Source of the DNA: Ganoderma boninense
Taxonomy: Eukaryota; Basidiomycota; Agaricomycetes; Polyporales; Polyporaceae
Reading direction: 5' to 3'
Length of the DNA: 64,000 bases
Assembly: GCA_002900995.3 (NCBI GenBank)
Contig: CM035310.1
Coordinates: 3,682,096-3,746,095, forward strand
A model generated the notes under the pieces. That model saw nothing but the letters and a program-made list of their open reading frames with translations, did not search any database and had not been told where the DNA came from. Position numbers and translations under genes: made by a program. Shown here piece by piece: positions 25,748 through 37,235 of this stretch; position 1 is the stretch's first letter; every line of letters starts with the position of its first letter.

Positions 25748-25760
25748 GTATTTATACCCG
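25748..25760 (-). promoter_or_regulatory. TATA-like box of HNH gene C
   Basis: On the minus strand the sequence reads GGGTATAAATACT, 86-98 nt upstream of the ATG at 25,662. The same arrangement occurs before gene G. Confidence 0.55.
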
Positions 25761-27070
25761 CCAGAAACCATCCAGAGTCATTCTTGAGAGTGAGCATGGC
25801 GCCCTAGTACTTGGGCGTTGCCCTCAAACTCGCACATTCAGCAATCCATCAAGACGATCCAATTGTGGCAACAGAACCTCGCTGGAGGCGAATGAATAAT
25901 CGACGATCCCTGATAAGCAATATCAGCAGGAGAACACGGAACAGAAGCAGCAACGTAATAACACAGCGGCGCTGTTGTTGTATGACCGTAGACAGGCAAC
26001 GAGACATTAAATTTGCAGGGCCACCAGCCTAATCTTGATGTGCAAACGCGAGGCACCGATGTTTCTGAAATGAAGGTGAGCGGAGACGAACCTGAATGGG
26101 TTCTCGGACCGCGCCGACATAAGATGAGGAGATAATGGAAGCGCGGCGATACGCCTCGTACTGATCGAACAACCCATTGTGGGCGGCAGACTGCGCTGCT
26201 CAGTAATGCCAGCGGCGTTGCATGAAACAGAAATTTCGCCACAAGGACTGTCAGATATTCTGCCGAGAGACTGAAGTGCCACTCGCAAGAGCTGTGGCGG
26301 TCATCGCTCTCGCCGCCTGGCCGCATAATTTGTCGACCACCCACTCGTACAACGGAGAGACTACTACATGTTGCATTCTGTGGTTTCTTTCGCCCATCCT
26401 ATCACTGCGAGCCTTCTATCAGCATGCTGTCGTGACAAGGCAGGTAAAACAACTAACTGGAGGCGGACATGCAGTCCGCAAGGCACTCCATCTGACACGT
26501 TGTCTCTCAGTCGTCCTTAGTACCAACAGGTATCATTCTCGCGAACACCGAACGAGTTACAAGAGTCATCTTCGTAAGATGACACAGGTCGCCGCGTCAT
26601 GATACAAAAAAGAATACATACCCGCCGCATCGAGGCATGAAAGTGGCGTAGAAGAGCCTGTTGTGGCGGGTCTGAGGTCTTCTAGATGGGGGCGAAGTGG
26701 CGGCGCGATCGGTAATGGTTGCATCGCCCCTGGAGGCACTGACACGGATCTCTGCCGGGAGATGTCGCAACACTCGACGGCAAGAAGTCTAAAGTTACAT
26801 AACAGATTATTGTTAACCAACGAAGGGATGATATTGATGTGAAGACGAGCTCAGCAGAGTGGGGGGTTGATGATTGAATTCGAACGACGCCGCGGCCGAA
26901 TGACCTGGGCTCTCAGGGTGCACAGATCAATAAAACACATATGAGGGAACGGCCACTCAAACTGACTCAACGTTGGTACGCATGATCTTCGTGCTACTCC
27001 AGTATCGTGGTCGATTCAAACAGGGTTAAGCAAGGACCGCCGGCAAATTACAGTGCAATGTACTCCCCAG
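25761..27070. other. Intergenic, nothing recognised
   Basis: About 1.3 kb between the promoter of C and the stop of D. Frames up to 168 codons occur but show no domain or homologue in the window. Confidence 0.5.
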
Positions 27071-28720
27071 CTAGCCAACACGAGACACCACGCCAGCCGA
27101 ACTCCCCAGTGCCAGCGCCCGGACGGCCTCCCTGAGCTCCACCTCCGCACACATCTCCGGCCCTTCATACTCGACGACCGATCTCCAGAATGCACCGCCC
27201 ACCGACGCCGAGTACGAGTACGAAGACTCCTCGGCGTCCGACCCGCGGCGACCCCGGCTCCGAGGATGCGAAGGGTAGTCTCCAAGTTTGAGTTTGAGTT
27301 TTCGCAGCCTCATGAAGGTGCTGCGCGCCCCGCTTCGATAGAGCACCTCGGCGAGCGCAGCGCGCATGTGGAGCAGCGTGCGGTCGGGGAGGTCGACGCC
27401 CGACTCGCTGTGGTCGGCGAACGTGCCGTGGCTTGGGAGGGGGAGGCCGTGGCCGATGTCGTAGACTGGGTCGGGGTTCTTGATCTCGTACCGGTCTGGG
27501 GTCTGGATGTAGACAGTGCAGGAACAGCGAATCAGAGATGGTCGCCGCACGTAAGTTGAGAGGTATGGAGACAGCCCGTCACCGTCAGCGTGCTAGAAAC
27601 ACAGACAGAGCTGGACACGGAAACGAGGCAGATGGATCGAGAGGGACGACACCGACCTCATAGGGGTACAACCACCACAGGAACATGCTGAACGCCCTCG
27701 CGGCCCATTGGTGCACCAGGAGTGTGTTTGCGGGCCCTTGCGCCTGCTAGGCGAGCGCTGCGGCGTCTTGAATACCACAAACGCGCTGCAGAATGCCCCA
27801 CATGACGTCCTGCTCGGCAGTGAGCAAATGCTGAGTGCATGTCGCCGTGAATGCGAGGGAAGACCAGGAGCTGCAACGCACCTGGTTTGGCTCGGACTTG
27901 GACGGGAGCAATTCCGCAGGAATGATCGACATGGTGGTACAATACACGACTCGCGTCACACCAGGCATTCCCTCGTAGTACACGCTGTCATCGAGACCGC
28001 TAGATAGGAAACAGCGTTGATTGTCCCGAGCCATCACCTAGGTTGGAACAGCTGAAGAACGGGGACAAAAAGACCGACAGAGCCTAAGGCTCGCTCACCA
28101 GTTCTTTCAAATGCCCGCGGCGTTGGAAGCTTGCTGTGCTTTCGGCAGTCGGGGTCTCGTCGCCGGCGGGTTCTGGCCGACGATCGTCGTCGTTTTCGTT
28201 TTCGTGGAGACGGTCGTCGTACCCGTATGCGTGGACTGGGAGGGTGGCAGGCATCAGCCAGTGCGTGCATCACAGAGGACGAGTGTGCTAAAAACTCACA
28301 TGGCCAAAGGAGGAACGCCGCCCAAGTCGACGAGAGCTCATGAAGTGCTCGTACCAAGGCCCCACGCATCTCCGCGCCTGAGGCGGCTGCATGAGCTCGC
28401 GCGGCGTGCTCGCCACACACGCAGACAGCAGCAGATACGTACCGCTTTCCTGCGACCAGTCCTAGCTCATCGGCCACCTGGGACATAGCACTGAAGAGGC
28501 CCGGCGTTGTGAAAAGATGACGAAGGGGAGACCCAGAGGAGGTGCGGATGCATTCGGACCATGCGGGCTGGACGCTCGCGTGGCCTGCGGTGGTATCGTC
28601 GAAAACGTCGAAGTACTGTACAGAGCGAGCATGGAGAGTACTGTCAGGGATTGCAGCATCCTGCATGAGATTGTCGACCGCTTCAGTGAAAGCCGGGGTC
28701 AAGGTGTATGGGAGATCCAT
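27071..28720 (-). pseudogene. HNH_2-like protein D, in-frame stop
   Basis: Same five-exon structure as F: 28,720-28,300, 28,235-28,099, 28,037-27,882, 27,830-27,657, 27,502-27,071, with consistent phases. Exon 4 has a TAG at 27,747-27,749 where F and I encode Gln (LAQ). The frame then continues (QGPANTLLVHQW...) to the normal C-terminus, so one nonsense change is the only obvious break. The product would end after the core and lack the C-terminal half. The core reads VMARDNQRCFLSSG and TTMSIIPAELL: AHI is replaced by MSI, so it was probably non-catalytic before the stop arose. Start MDLPYTLTPAF. Stop-codon readthrough is possible but unsupported. Confidence 0.75.
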
Positions 28721-29293
28721 CAGAACGACAGCCTGAGATGCCCTGAGTGATGACGGTTGACGAAGGCGTAGTTGCTGGGAAGGAACACAAGCAAGGGCGG
28801 GAGACGGGGGAAGGCAGCGTGAATATAACGGTCTTCCTGAATCACAGTAGGTTCAACCTCGAGTTGTAGTACGTGGTCGTACGTGGCCAGAGTGCACAGT
28901 GCAGCTGAGTTGTCCCGCTGAAGCTGGTCAAACTCATGCTTATGTAAGCTTGCTGAACACCACGTCGTTCTGAATCTCACGGCGCGCGGTGCCGCGATCG
29001 AAACCTCCTCCTCCTCCTCCTCCTCCTCCTCCTCCTCCCTTCAACGCACACAGATCAAAGGTCAACACGTCATATGTTCACATATCTCGAAGTACGGTAT
29101 TCCATATAAATGAATCAGGTGAAAGGCACACACGGATGTGTTTGGTTTTCATCGGCCTTTTGCGATACGTTATTGAACTAGCATGAACCAGAATCCGAAC
29201 GTTGAACAGCGTGCGAGTGGGAGCAGGTCGAAGAGTGAGCATAGTTAAGTTGCTAGAGGTGGCTCGTGCTGCATGACCCCGTCACAAGGTCTG
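28721..29293. other. Upstream region of HNH D, duplicated elsewhere
   Basis: Resembles the sequence upstream of F (35,011-35,410) and I (63,704-64,000): a block around GATGACGGTTGACG, a GGCGGGAGACGGGG run, and CACGTCGTTCT before GGCGCGCGGTGCCG. It contains the CTC repeat. These shared blocks probably include the common promoter of the D/F/I group. Confidence 0.6.
29004..29038. repeat. CTC trinucleotide repeat
   Basis: About eleven copies of CTC in a row within the upstream region of gene D; absent at the equivalent place upstream of F. Confidence 0.9.
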
Positions 29294-30262
29294 TTAACAG
29301 TATGTGACACCATTGCTCAACTTCCCTTGATCAATGGCATCCCAGGCATCCGGCTCATACTCCACGCCGCACGCGGGACACTCTGTCCTTACCAAGAGGA
29401 CTTTGAGGACGGAACTCTTCAGCCTAAGTCCGACATCCTGACAGAGCTTCCACCCCCAGCTTTCGACCGACTCGCTGGCGTTCCCGTCGCTACCTTCCTC
29501 GTCCGATGACGGCTGGGAGGCAGAGTCGGCGCCTGCACCTGAATCCGAGCCCGAGTCCGAGTCCAACTTGGAGTCGTCCGCGCCAGGATCCGACTCGGAC
29601 TCCTTGGGTACCTTGACGGTCAACGATCGCAACGGCGTCGCGCGCGCACGGACCCAAGTTCCCAACGCCCGCAAGATGGCATTCGCCAGAGCCCCATCCC
29701 GCGCCTTGCCGACGCAAAGATCGAGGTCCTCGAACCCCGGACACAGCATGCCCCCTTTCCCCTCCTTCTCGTCCTCGAACGCCGCGAGCACAAGCCGGAT
29801 GAGCGCCCCACCCCCGACCGCGAGCGCCCTCAAGCGCAGCATGGCCGCGAAGAACCGCGCCCAGTCGCGCGCGACGGGCAGCCCGTCCGCGACGTGGAGC
29901 TCGAGGCGGACGAGGTTGGCGGGGACGACGAGCTGCGGGATGCGGGCGAGGAAGAGCCCGCAGTACTCCTGGACGGAGCACAGGTACTGGTGCTCGTCGT
30001 CCTCGGCCACCCGGTCGACCAGCCCGAACGCGGTCACCGACCACTCGTCGCCGTTGCCACTACCACCTGCCGAGTCACAGTTGCCTGTCTCGCCGGGGCC
30101 GGGGCCGGGGCTGGAACTTCCTCGCAAGCACACCTCCGAGTCCGCGACGAGGGCAAGGGAGCGCGAGCGGCGGATGGGCGGAAGGGCCTCAGTGATGTTC
30201 TGGGGCACGATGGGGAACGTGGCGCTGGTGGATCCGTTGCTGCAGTCGGCGTCGACGGTGTG
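29294..30262 (-). pseudogene. F-box gene 3' fragment, copy 2
   Basis: Minus-strand open frame matching the F-box gene from DADCSN onward (19,911 on), through QNITEALPPIR, LFLARIPQLVVPA and GLPVARDWARFF, to a complete tail with SDEEGSDGN, CPACGVEYEPDAW and stop. The F-box and the first half of the leucine-rich body are missing, and homology stops abruptly at about 30,262 against the spacer that precedes HNH E. The frame stays open upstream by chance, so a truncated protein could be made, but nothing shows that it is. It keeps the C-terminal tail that the full-length copy has lost. Confidence 0.75.
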
Positions 30263-30265
30263 CTC

Positions 30266-32430
30266 CATCGCTGCCCCCATGCCAAATTTCCGCCGGACGC
30301 TGATGACTCGGATAGTGCCAGGCCTTTGATTCGACGAGTGAGTAAAATCAATAGGCTCTGGCTTACCAGTCGGAGGGCATATGCATGTGAGCGGGGTCGA
30401 GAAACCTTCGCTCGGAGTATTTTGCAGAAACAAAAGAGCAAGGGATGCTCGTCCACCGTCCCTTCCCCTTACCTGACTTTTCGGTTCGGATACTCTGGCA
30501 GGGGTGACGAAGATATGGTCAGGCGAAGACGGTCAGGCATCACCGCATACAACCTGCCCGCATTGCCTCCTAGCGAAGTTAGAGAATCCGCGCGGGCATC
30601 CAAACCAAGTCCGCACTGCCAGTGAACGCTCGGTCACAAACGTCTCATCTCCCATAAACGGCGGCACTAGCGGCGCCTCGGCGACCCCTCCCGACTATTC
30701 CTCGTCCGGCGCCGGCGCCATCTCCGACCCGACTCTGACTCCTCCTCCAACTCGCCCCCGCCCTTGTCCGCCGCGAGCGCGCGCTCCCCCTCGAGCACGT
30801 CCTCGCACAGCTCCTCCACGGACAGCTGCAGGTCGACCTCCACACACGTCTCCGCGCCCTCATACTCCACCACGGACGCCCAGAACGCCGCCCCGCGCGC
30901 GGCGGGCCAGCACGAGAACCCCGGGAGCCAGTGCGGGCGCGCGAACAGGCACTCGAACGTGATGTCCGCGCCGCTCAGGCACAGGATGCCCGACAGCGCG
31001 GCGTGCAGCTGGAGAAGCTCGGGGGAGGGGAGGGGTACTGGCTCTGCGACGCTGGCCAGAGTGGGAGCCGGGGATGGGGCCGGGGGCTGGGAGGAGGAGG
31101 AGGAGGAGGTGGTGGTGGTGGTGGTGGTGGTGGGTGGTGGACGGAGGCGGGGGCGCAGGAGGCTGGCTGTGGTCGACGAATGTGACGTGGCTGGTGACGT
31201 GCCGCACGCCGGCATAGTTTTGCGGGCCGTAGGTCTTGATCTTGTAGCGGTTGGGTGTCTGTGCAAGTGCGGCCGTTCCGCGTCGTGGATATGCATAAGG
31301 AGGTCATGCCGGTCAGGCTCCAGCCATGCAAAGCGGGTAAGAACGGATGCGACGGACCTTGGTGGGGTGCAGGCACCACGTAAACTGGCGGAATCCCGTG
31401 CACGCAGAGGTGTTCACGAACAGCATGTTCTGCGGCCCCTCCGCCTTCGCCAGGGTGGCCTCGTCCACACCGAAATAACGCTCGAGGATGCCGCGCATTA
31501 TACCTAACGAATCCACATCCAGCGACTAGTGCGCGTGGGGGTGCAGGGGTTCAGGTAAGCCGCCACAGCCGGGTAGTGGATGAACGACCCACCTCGCCGC
31601 GTGCGCTCATGCTATATTCATCCTGCGCGAACATCTCGCGCTTGATGATCCGGACGAAGCCGCAGTCATTGAAATCTGCACCCTCAGGCTTGGATTGCTG
31701 CCTGAAGAACCAGTGGGTGTCGTAGCGACCGCACATGAAACAGTAATAATTGTCCCGTGCCATGACCTAAGCAGGCCACGGTAGATGCTCTGAATCAGCA
31801 TCCTGCAGTGGCCACAATGCGGAACCGGGTCCTAAGCAGCTTACCTGCTCCTTCCAGCGCCACTGCTGCGGATTCTCCAGACGCTCTTCTTCTGTCCGGG
31901 GTTTGGGATGCACCCAGTATGCCTCGGTCTCACTCGGGGGGTTCAAGTCGATGTCCGTACCGTGGGCGTAAACTGAGAAGTGATGAGAAAGCGTGGGCGG
32001 AAGATGAACATCGCAAAATGAATTCGAACTCACATGGCCACAATACGAATGCAGCCCAGATCGAGGCGACCTCGTCAAGCGCTTGGATCAAGTTCGCCAT
32101 CGACTGGTTTTCGTGGTCCGGGCCCACCGTTGCGGCGAAGATGACGCGGTCGTGACACGCACATATGGTAGCGGAAACGTACCGCGTTCCTGCATCAAGC
32201 TTCAGCTCAGCTGCCACGTGGTACAGTGCTGCGAAGAAGTAGAGCGTGGAGAAGGCGGTGGCTTTGGGGATCGCCTGCTGGATGCGTCTTGCCCACGGTG
32301 GTCCGCTCAGTTGGTCGTTGGGAATGAGGTTGAGGTATCGCAGGGCGCGAGCTTTGAGATGCTTGTTCGATAAGGAGGTATCTAGGAAAAGGGCGTCGAC
32401 GGCTTGCGTAAATTCTACAGTCAGCATGTC
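30266..32430. repeat. Segmental duplication, copy 2 (spacer plus HNH E)
   Basis: Partner of 20,985-23,137. Spacer and gene are collinear with small indels; the left boundary is the truncated F-box fragment. Confidence 0.8.
30667..32427 (-). pseudogene. HNH_2-like protein E, frameshift in last exon
   Basis: Exons as in B: 32,427-32,034, 31,972-31,845, 31,766-31,593, 31,525-31,358, then 31,258 onward. The first four agree in phase. The last exon is 592 nt to the expected stop at 30,667, one base out of frame. The G run at 31,149-31,153 has five G where B has four, in the Pro-rich linker. Read straight, translation leaves the family sequence and stops at 30,860; the LQLHAALSGILCLSGADI region and basic RRR tail lie in the other frame. 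The core reads VMARDNYYCFMCG and GFVRIIKREMF, so the AHI His is absent as in B. A sequencing error in the G run is the main alternative; if so, this is a gene like B. Confidence 0.7.
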
Positions 32431-33194
32431 CAAGGCGCGTCAGTAGACTTGGTTGAGTTGGGTGCTGTGCAAGCCGTGATGTATATGCGCAGGAGGATAT
32501 AGGCGACTCAATGAGGAGGAACGAGTAGTAGCTTATGGGAGTGATGGAGGAGGAGCCGAGGAGGGCCATGAACATGAACTACCCGAATCTCGCCTCTAGA
32601 TGCCTAACGCCCGCCCAACACTCTCCAGTAGACGCTCGCTCACTCCCGAAGATCATGCTTCTTCTCCCCTTGCCACCATCTCCGACTGCCCTTGCCTGCC
32701 TTCCATCCTCAGAGTATCTGTAACGCTTTCGTCAACCGTCACTAGTACTCCGAGCTAAGTAGATCGGATCTGTCGTTCCGATGGGCTCTCCCCTAGAGCC
32801 GCCGTCATCGATAATTTATTAAAAATCTGCCGGGGTCTGAAAAATCGGACTCTGTTGTCGCAGAGCTCAGGCTGAGGACTACCATTTCCCGGTATACGTA
32901 CGAGTTGGAGATTGAGAAATTACTGGTTCCGTGATAACTCTCAGAGAAGCAGCCGGTGTGTGAATGAATACTGTTGTCAGCGGCGGTTCACTAGTTCGAC
33001 GGCATAGGAGCCTCTACCTCTATGTGATGGTCGTAGCCCCGCCGATGGGGGCGGACTTGAAACTTGAGATACGATCATTAATGCGCAATGACAACAGTGT
33101 TTGTGTCTTGAGCAGGACAGAAAGCGCAATGAGTAGTCGTGAGAGGCAGACATATGTACGGGGCCAAACGATGCACCTGGCCTCCAGACCCAAT
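32428..33194. other. Intergenic; right half is a duplicated 3' flank
   Basis: The part from about 32,960 to 33,194 matches 39,215-39,450 (blocks around GTGAATGAATACTGT and GAGAGGCAGACATATGTAC). It is the conserved 3' flank of the F/I-type HNH genes. The rest shows nothing. Confidence 0.6.
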
Positions 33195-35010
33195 TCACTC
33201 AACTGCACGGGACATTGCGCCAGCCGAATTCCCTAGTGCCAGCGCCCGGACGGCCTCCCTTAGCTCGACTTCCGCGCACATCTCCGGCCCGTCATATTCG
33301 ACGACAGACCGCCAGAACGCCCCACCCACCAACGCCGAGTAGGAGTACGACAACTTGGCGCCTGACCATGCCGTCACGGTTCCGCGGCGACTCCGAGGAG
33401 GACGCGAAGGAAAGTCCTGTTGCAAAATCACAAAGGTGTTGATCGCCCCGCTCCGGTGGAGCACCTCGGCGAGCGCAGCGTGGATGCGGAGGAGCGTGCG
33501 GTCGGGGAGGTCGACGCCCGACGCTGATGCGCCGGCCCGCGCACGCAAGCTGTGGTCGGCGAAGGTGACGTGGCTGGGGGGCGGCTGGCCTTGGCCGATG
33601 TCGAAGACTGGGTCGGGGTTCTTGATCTCGTAGCGGTCGGGGGTCTGGATGTGGACAAGTGCGGGTGCGGCGGGTCAGATATGGGTGTGCGGGAGGGGAT
33701 ACGGACTGCGCCGCCAGAAACACAAGCAGAACAAAACTGGAACTGGAACTGGAGCTGGAACTGGAATTGGAGCTGGAACTGGAACTGGAGCTGGAACTGG
33801 ACACGGTACACGGTACACGGGCCACGGGCCACGGGCCACGGGACACGGGACACGGGACACGGGACACGGGACACGGGACACGGGACACGGGAACGACTGG
33901 GAGATAGATGGACGGAGAGGGGAAAGGGATGGCACTGACCTCGGTGGGGAGCAACCACCACAAGAACTCGTGGAACGCCTGCCCGGCCCCTCTGTTCACC
34001 AGGAGCGTGTTCGCAGGTCCTTGCACCACCTCCTGGGCGAGCGTTGTGGGTCCTTGAATGCCGCAAAAACGCCGCAGAATCCCCCACATGACGTCCTGGT
34101 CCGCAGTGAGCGAACGCTGAGTGCATGCCATGGTGAATGTGAGGGAAGACCAGGAGCTGCGACGCACCTGGTTTGGCTCGGACTCGGATGGGAGCAATTC
34201 CGCTGGAATGATCGGCACGGTGGTACAGTATACGACTCGCGTCACACCAGGCATCCCCTCGTAGTACGCGCTGCGATCGAGACCACCAGATACGAAGCAG
34301 CGTTGATTGTCCCGGGCCATGACCTGAGAGTTGTGTGAACAATCAGCCACAACTGAAGAATGGGGGGAAAAGGACACGCAGAGGATCGCTCACCAGCTTT
34401 CTCAAATGACGGCGTTGGGCTCTTGCTATGCTTGCGGCAGTCGGGGTCTCATCGCCCGCCGCGGGCGCTGGCCAACGATTATCATCATTTGCATCGAAAC
34501 GGCCCGGGTCTTCATTCCCGTAAGCGTGGACTGGGGCAGGTGTCAATGCATGCAACTCACAGGATCATGATATGCTGAAACCTTACATGGCCAAAGGAGG
34601 AACGCCGCCCAAGTCGACGAGAGCTCATGAAGTACTCGGACCAAGACGTCACGCGTCTCCGCGTCTGGGGCGGCTGGATGAGCTCGCGCGGCGTGCTCGC
34701 CACACACGCAGATAGCGGCAGAGACGTACCGCTTTCCTGCGACAAATCCTAGCTCGTCGGCGACCTCGAACATGGCGTTAAAGAGGGCTGGCGTTGTGAA
34801 AGGATGGCCAAGGGAAGACTCGGTCGGGATGTGGATGCGTTCTGACCATGCTGGCTGGACGCTCACTTCGGGGCCTGCGGTGGTATCGTCGAAAATGTCG
34901 AGGTACTGTTTGGAGCGAGCGTGGAGAGCACTGTCGGGGACTTTGGGATCCTGCATGAGGTTGTCGACCGCTTCAGTAAAAGCCGGGGTCAAGGTGTATG
35001 GGAGGGCCAT
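33195..35010 (-). CDS. HNH_2-like protein F, catalytic His lost
   Basis: Five exons: 35,010-34,587, 34,530-34,394, 34,323-34,168, 34,116-33,940, 33,644-33,195; all phases agree, 447 aa. N-terminal helical domain (MALPYTLTPAFTEAVDNLM...WAAFLLWP), a short acidic linker exon, core VMARDNQRCFVSGG then TTVPIIPAELL (AHI replaced by VPI), block DVMWGILRRFCGIQ...FLWWLLPTE, and C-terminal DLPDRTLLRIHAALAEVLHRSG ending VELREAVRALALG. It is the intact representative of the D/F/I subgroup and the reference used here to define lesions in D and I. Predicted non-catalytic because the motif histidine is missing, yet no frameshift or stop is seen. Intron 4 is unusually long (about 295 nt) because it holds a minisatellite. 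Confidence 0.77.
33738..33893. repeat. Minisatellite in intron 4 of HNH F
   Basis: Two adjoining arrays: about eleven hexamers of GGAACT/GGAGCT type, then a dozen heptamers of CCACGGG/ACACGGG type. The same intron of gene I (about 62,556-62,610) has only a short, mutated version, so the array expanded or contracted after duplication. Confidence 0.85.
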
Positions 35011-35410
35011 TTGGCAGTTCCTGAATGCCAGTGACAGATGGTGACGGTTGACTCAGACGGAAGACGTAGGCGGGAGAGGGGGGAAGAGGAGAAGCACTGC
35101 AGTGTGTATACAGTGCCCCTTCTGAATGACAGAAGATTCAAACTCGTGATCGTACGTGGTCAGAGCGCACAGTGCGGTTGACCTTGGGCAGGCCGCAGAC
35201 GCGTCGGAGCTGGTCAAACCTTTGCTTATGTAAGAATATTGAACACCGCGTCGTTCTCACGGCGCGCGGTGCCGAAATTGAAATTCTCATCCTTCTCCTC
35301 CTGCAGACAAGCGCAGGCCAATAAAATACGTAAGTACGAGAGAACGATTTCTGCGAGTAAACAACATGCATCACCTTCGAAGGTGACTCGCGAGCCCGTC
35401 GAATGGCCTG

Positions 35411-36181
35411 CTAACAGTATGTGACACCATTGCTCAACTTCCCTTGATTGATTGCATCCCAGTCATCCCGCTCGTACTCCACGCCGCACGCAGGACAGTC
35501 CGTCCTCTCTAGGAAGACTTTGAGGACGAAAGCCTTCAGCGTAAGTACAACGTCCTGGCACAGCTTCCACGCCCACCTTTCGACCGACTCAGTGTCGTTC
35601 CCGTCGCTACCTTCCTCATCCGATGACGGCTGGGAGGCAGAGTCCGCGTCCGCGTCCGAGCTTGAGCCCAAGTCCCGCTTGGAGTCGTCCGCGCCAGGAT
35701 CCGACTCGGACTCCTTGGGCATCTTGACGGTCAACGATCGCAACGGCGTCGTGCGCGCACGGACCCAAGTGCCCAACGCTCGCAAGATGGCATTCGCCAG
35801 AGCCCCATCCCGCGCCATGCCAACACAAAGCTCCAATTCGTCGAGCCCCGGACACAGCATGCCCCCTTTCCCCTCCTTCTCGTCCTCGAACGCCGCGAGC
35901 ACGAGACGGATGAGCGCCCCACCCCCGACCGCGAGCGCCCTCAAACCCGTCATGCCTGCGAAGAAGCGCGCCCAGTCGCGCGCGACAGGCAGCCCGTCCG
36001 CGACGTGGAGCTCTAGGCGGACGAGCGCGGCCGGGACGACGAGCTGCGGGATGCGGGCGAGGAAGAGCCCGCAGTACTCCTGGACGGAGCACAGGTACTG
36101 GTATTCCTCTTTCACGGCCACCCGGTCGATCAGCCCCAACACCGTCAGCGACCACTCGTCGCCGTTGCCGTCGCCGCTCAC
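35411..36181 (-). pseudogene. F-box gene 3' fragment, copy 3
   Basis: Matches the F-box gene from the GDGNGDEWS segment (about 20,088) to the tail, ending WDAINQGKLSNGVTYC. It has CPACGVEYERDDW, as in copy 2, and the same stop. Homology ends abruptly at about 36,181. Like copy 2 it lies about 400-570 nt upstream of an HNH gene start (F), in the same orientation, so fragment and HNH gene were copied together. Confidence 0.75.
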
Positions 36182-37134
36182 CCTCCATACTAGGAGGTTG
36201 GGTCTTCTATCTACATCGCGGCAACCGGCGGGATGCCTTCTAGATCTTACCGTGGCGCTGATTCCAGTGCCACCTAGAACTATACATTGGGAACCGCCCG
36301 GTTCATCGGGGTATTTGCTTACGGTTCGGATGAGGCTATGCCTTGGCCGGAGGGTCTTGCAGGGTGCGCGAAATATGCTTCCAATCTATTCGCCTCGCCA
36401 CTGGCACGGCTACAGACCAATCCAAGGGGCGCAGTGATACGATAGATGCCGCGGAACAAGGAGCGCCCAATACAGCCTCTCCGTTCGTGCAGTTCGTGGA
36501 GTCTGAATATTAAAATTGGAATTCTTGCCCCATGGGTATGCGCGCGGGCCGTGATGTGCTTCTGCGCGAGAGTGGCACCTTCGCCCCTTCATGAAACTTC
36601 TGACTGCCCTCACGCGTGATGAACCCCCATAGTTACCCAGCGCCGCCCGTTCCATTGGGAGGTGCATGCGCGCATGACTGGCACTGATGGTTTGTCAAAA
36701 TATGGGGCGCACCTCGCGCCACATCCGATGTCCTGTTTTACGTCGATGGCACAGATCCCTTCTCCTAGACAGATCCACTGCTCACTTGCCGCTGACCCTC
36801 GTATGAAGAATAGAGGTGCTCTATTTTCTGTAAGTCTCGTCCATTGGAAGGGCATTGTCATCATACAGCATACCGGAGTGGATGGCTCGCAGCCACTGTG
36901 AGGGGAAGTTTCAGCGGCCAGAAATCGTTCCGTGTTGTAACTCCTACTTGCGATGCTACTGAGCCCCAAGGACCCTGATTATTGATTATCTAGTTGCCAC
37001 CTGCGAGTCTGAACACAACAATTGAATCCTCATGATCTATTGATTGTGCCCCCGTACACGGGCCGCATCCCACGTATGAGTGCGCCAGAGTGACTTACAG
37101 GGAATCGACCAACCTGGAGGATGATCTCCAGTGA
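36182..37134. other. Intergenic, nothing recognised
   Basis: AT-richer spacer between the F-box fragment and gene G. Short frames only. Confidence 0.5.
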
Positions 37135-37148
37135 GCATAAATACCCCG
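37135..37148 (+). promoter_or_regulatory. TATA-like box of HNH gene G
   Basis: GCATAAATACCCCG about 90 nt before the ATG at 37,236. Spacing matches the box of gene C, and both leaders share a GACAGCATTC block. Confidence 0.55.
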
Positions 37149-37235
37149 ATACTCTCTCCTAGAAGACAGCATTCCGCACTCCTTCCTCCCCTACTCTTAT
37201 TCTTCCACTACCTCGACCACAAACCCCATACTACC

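Noticed and set aside
33801..33893. CRISPR-like regularly repeated CACGGGA units
   Set aside because: Contiguous heptamer tandem repeat without spacers, inside a fungal intron.
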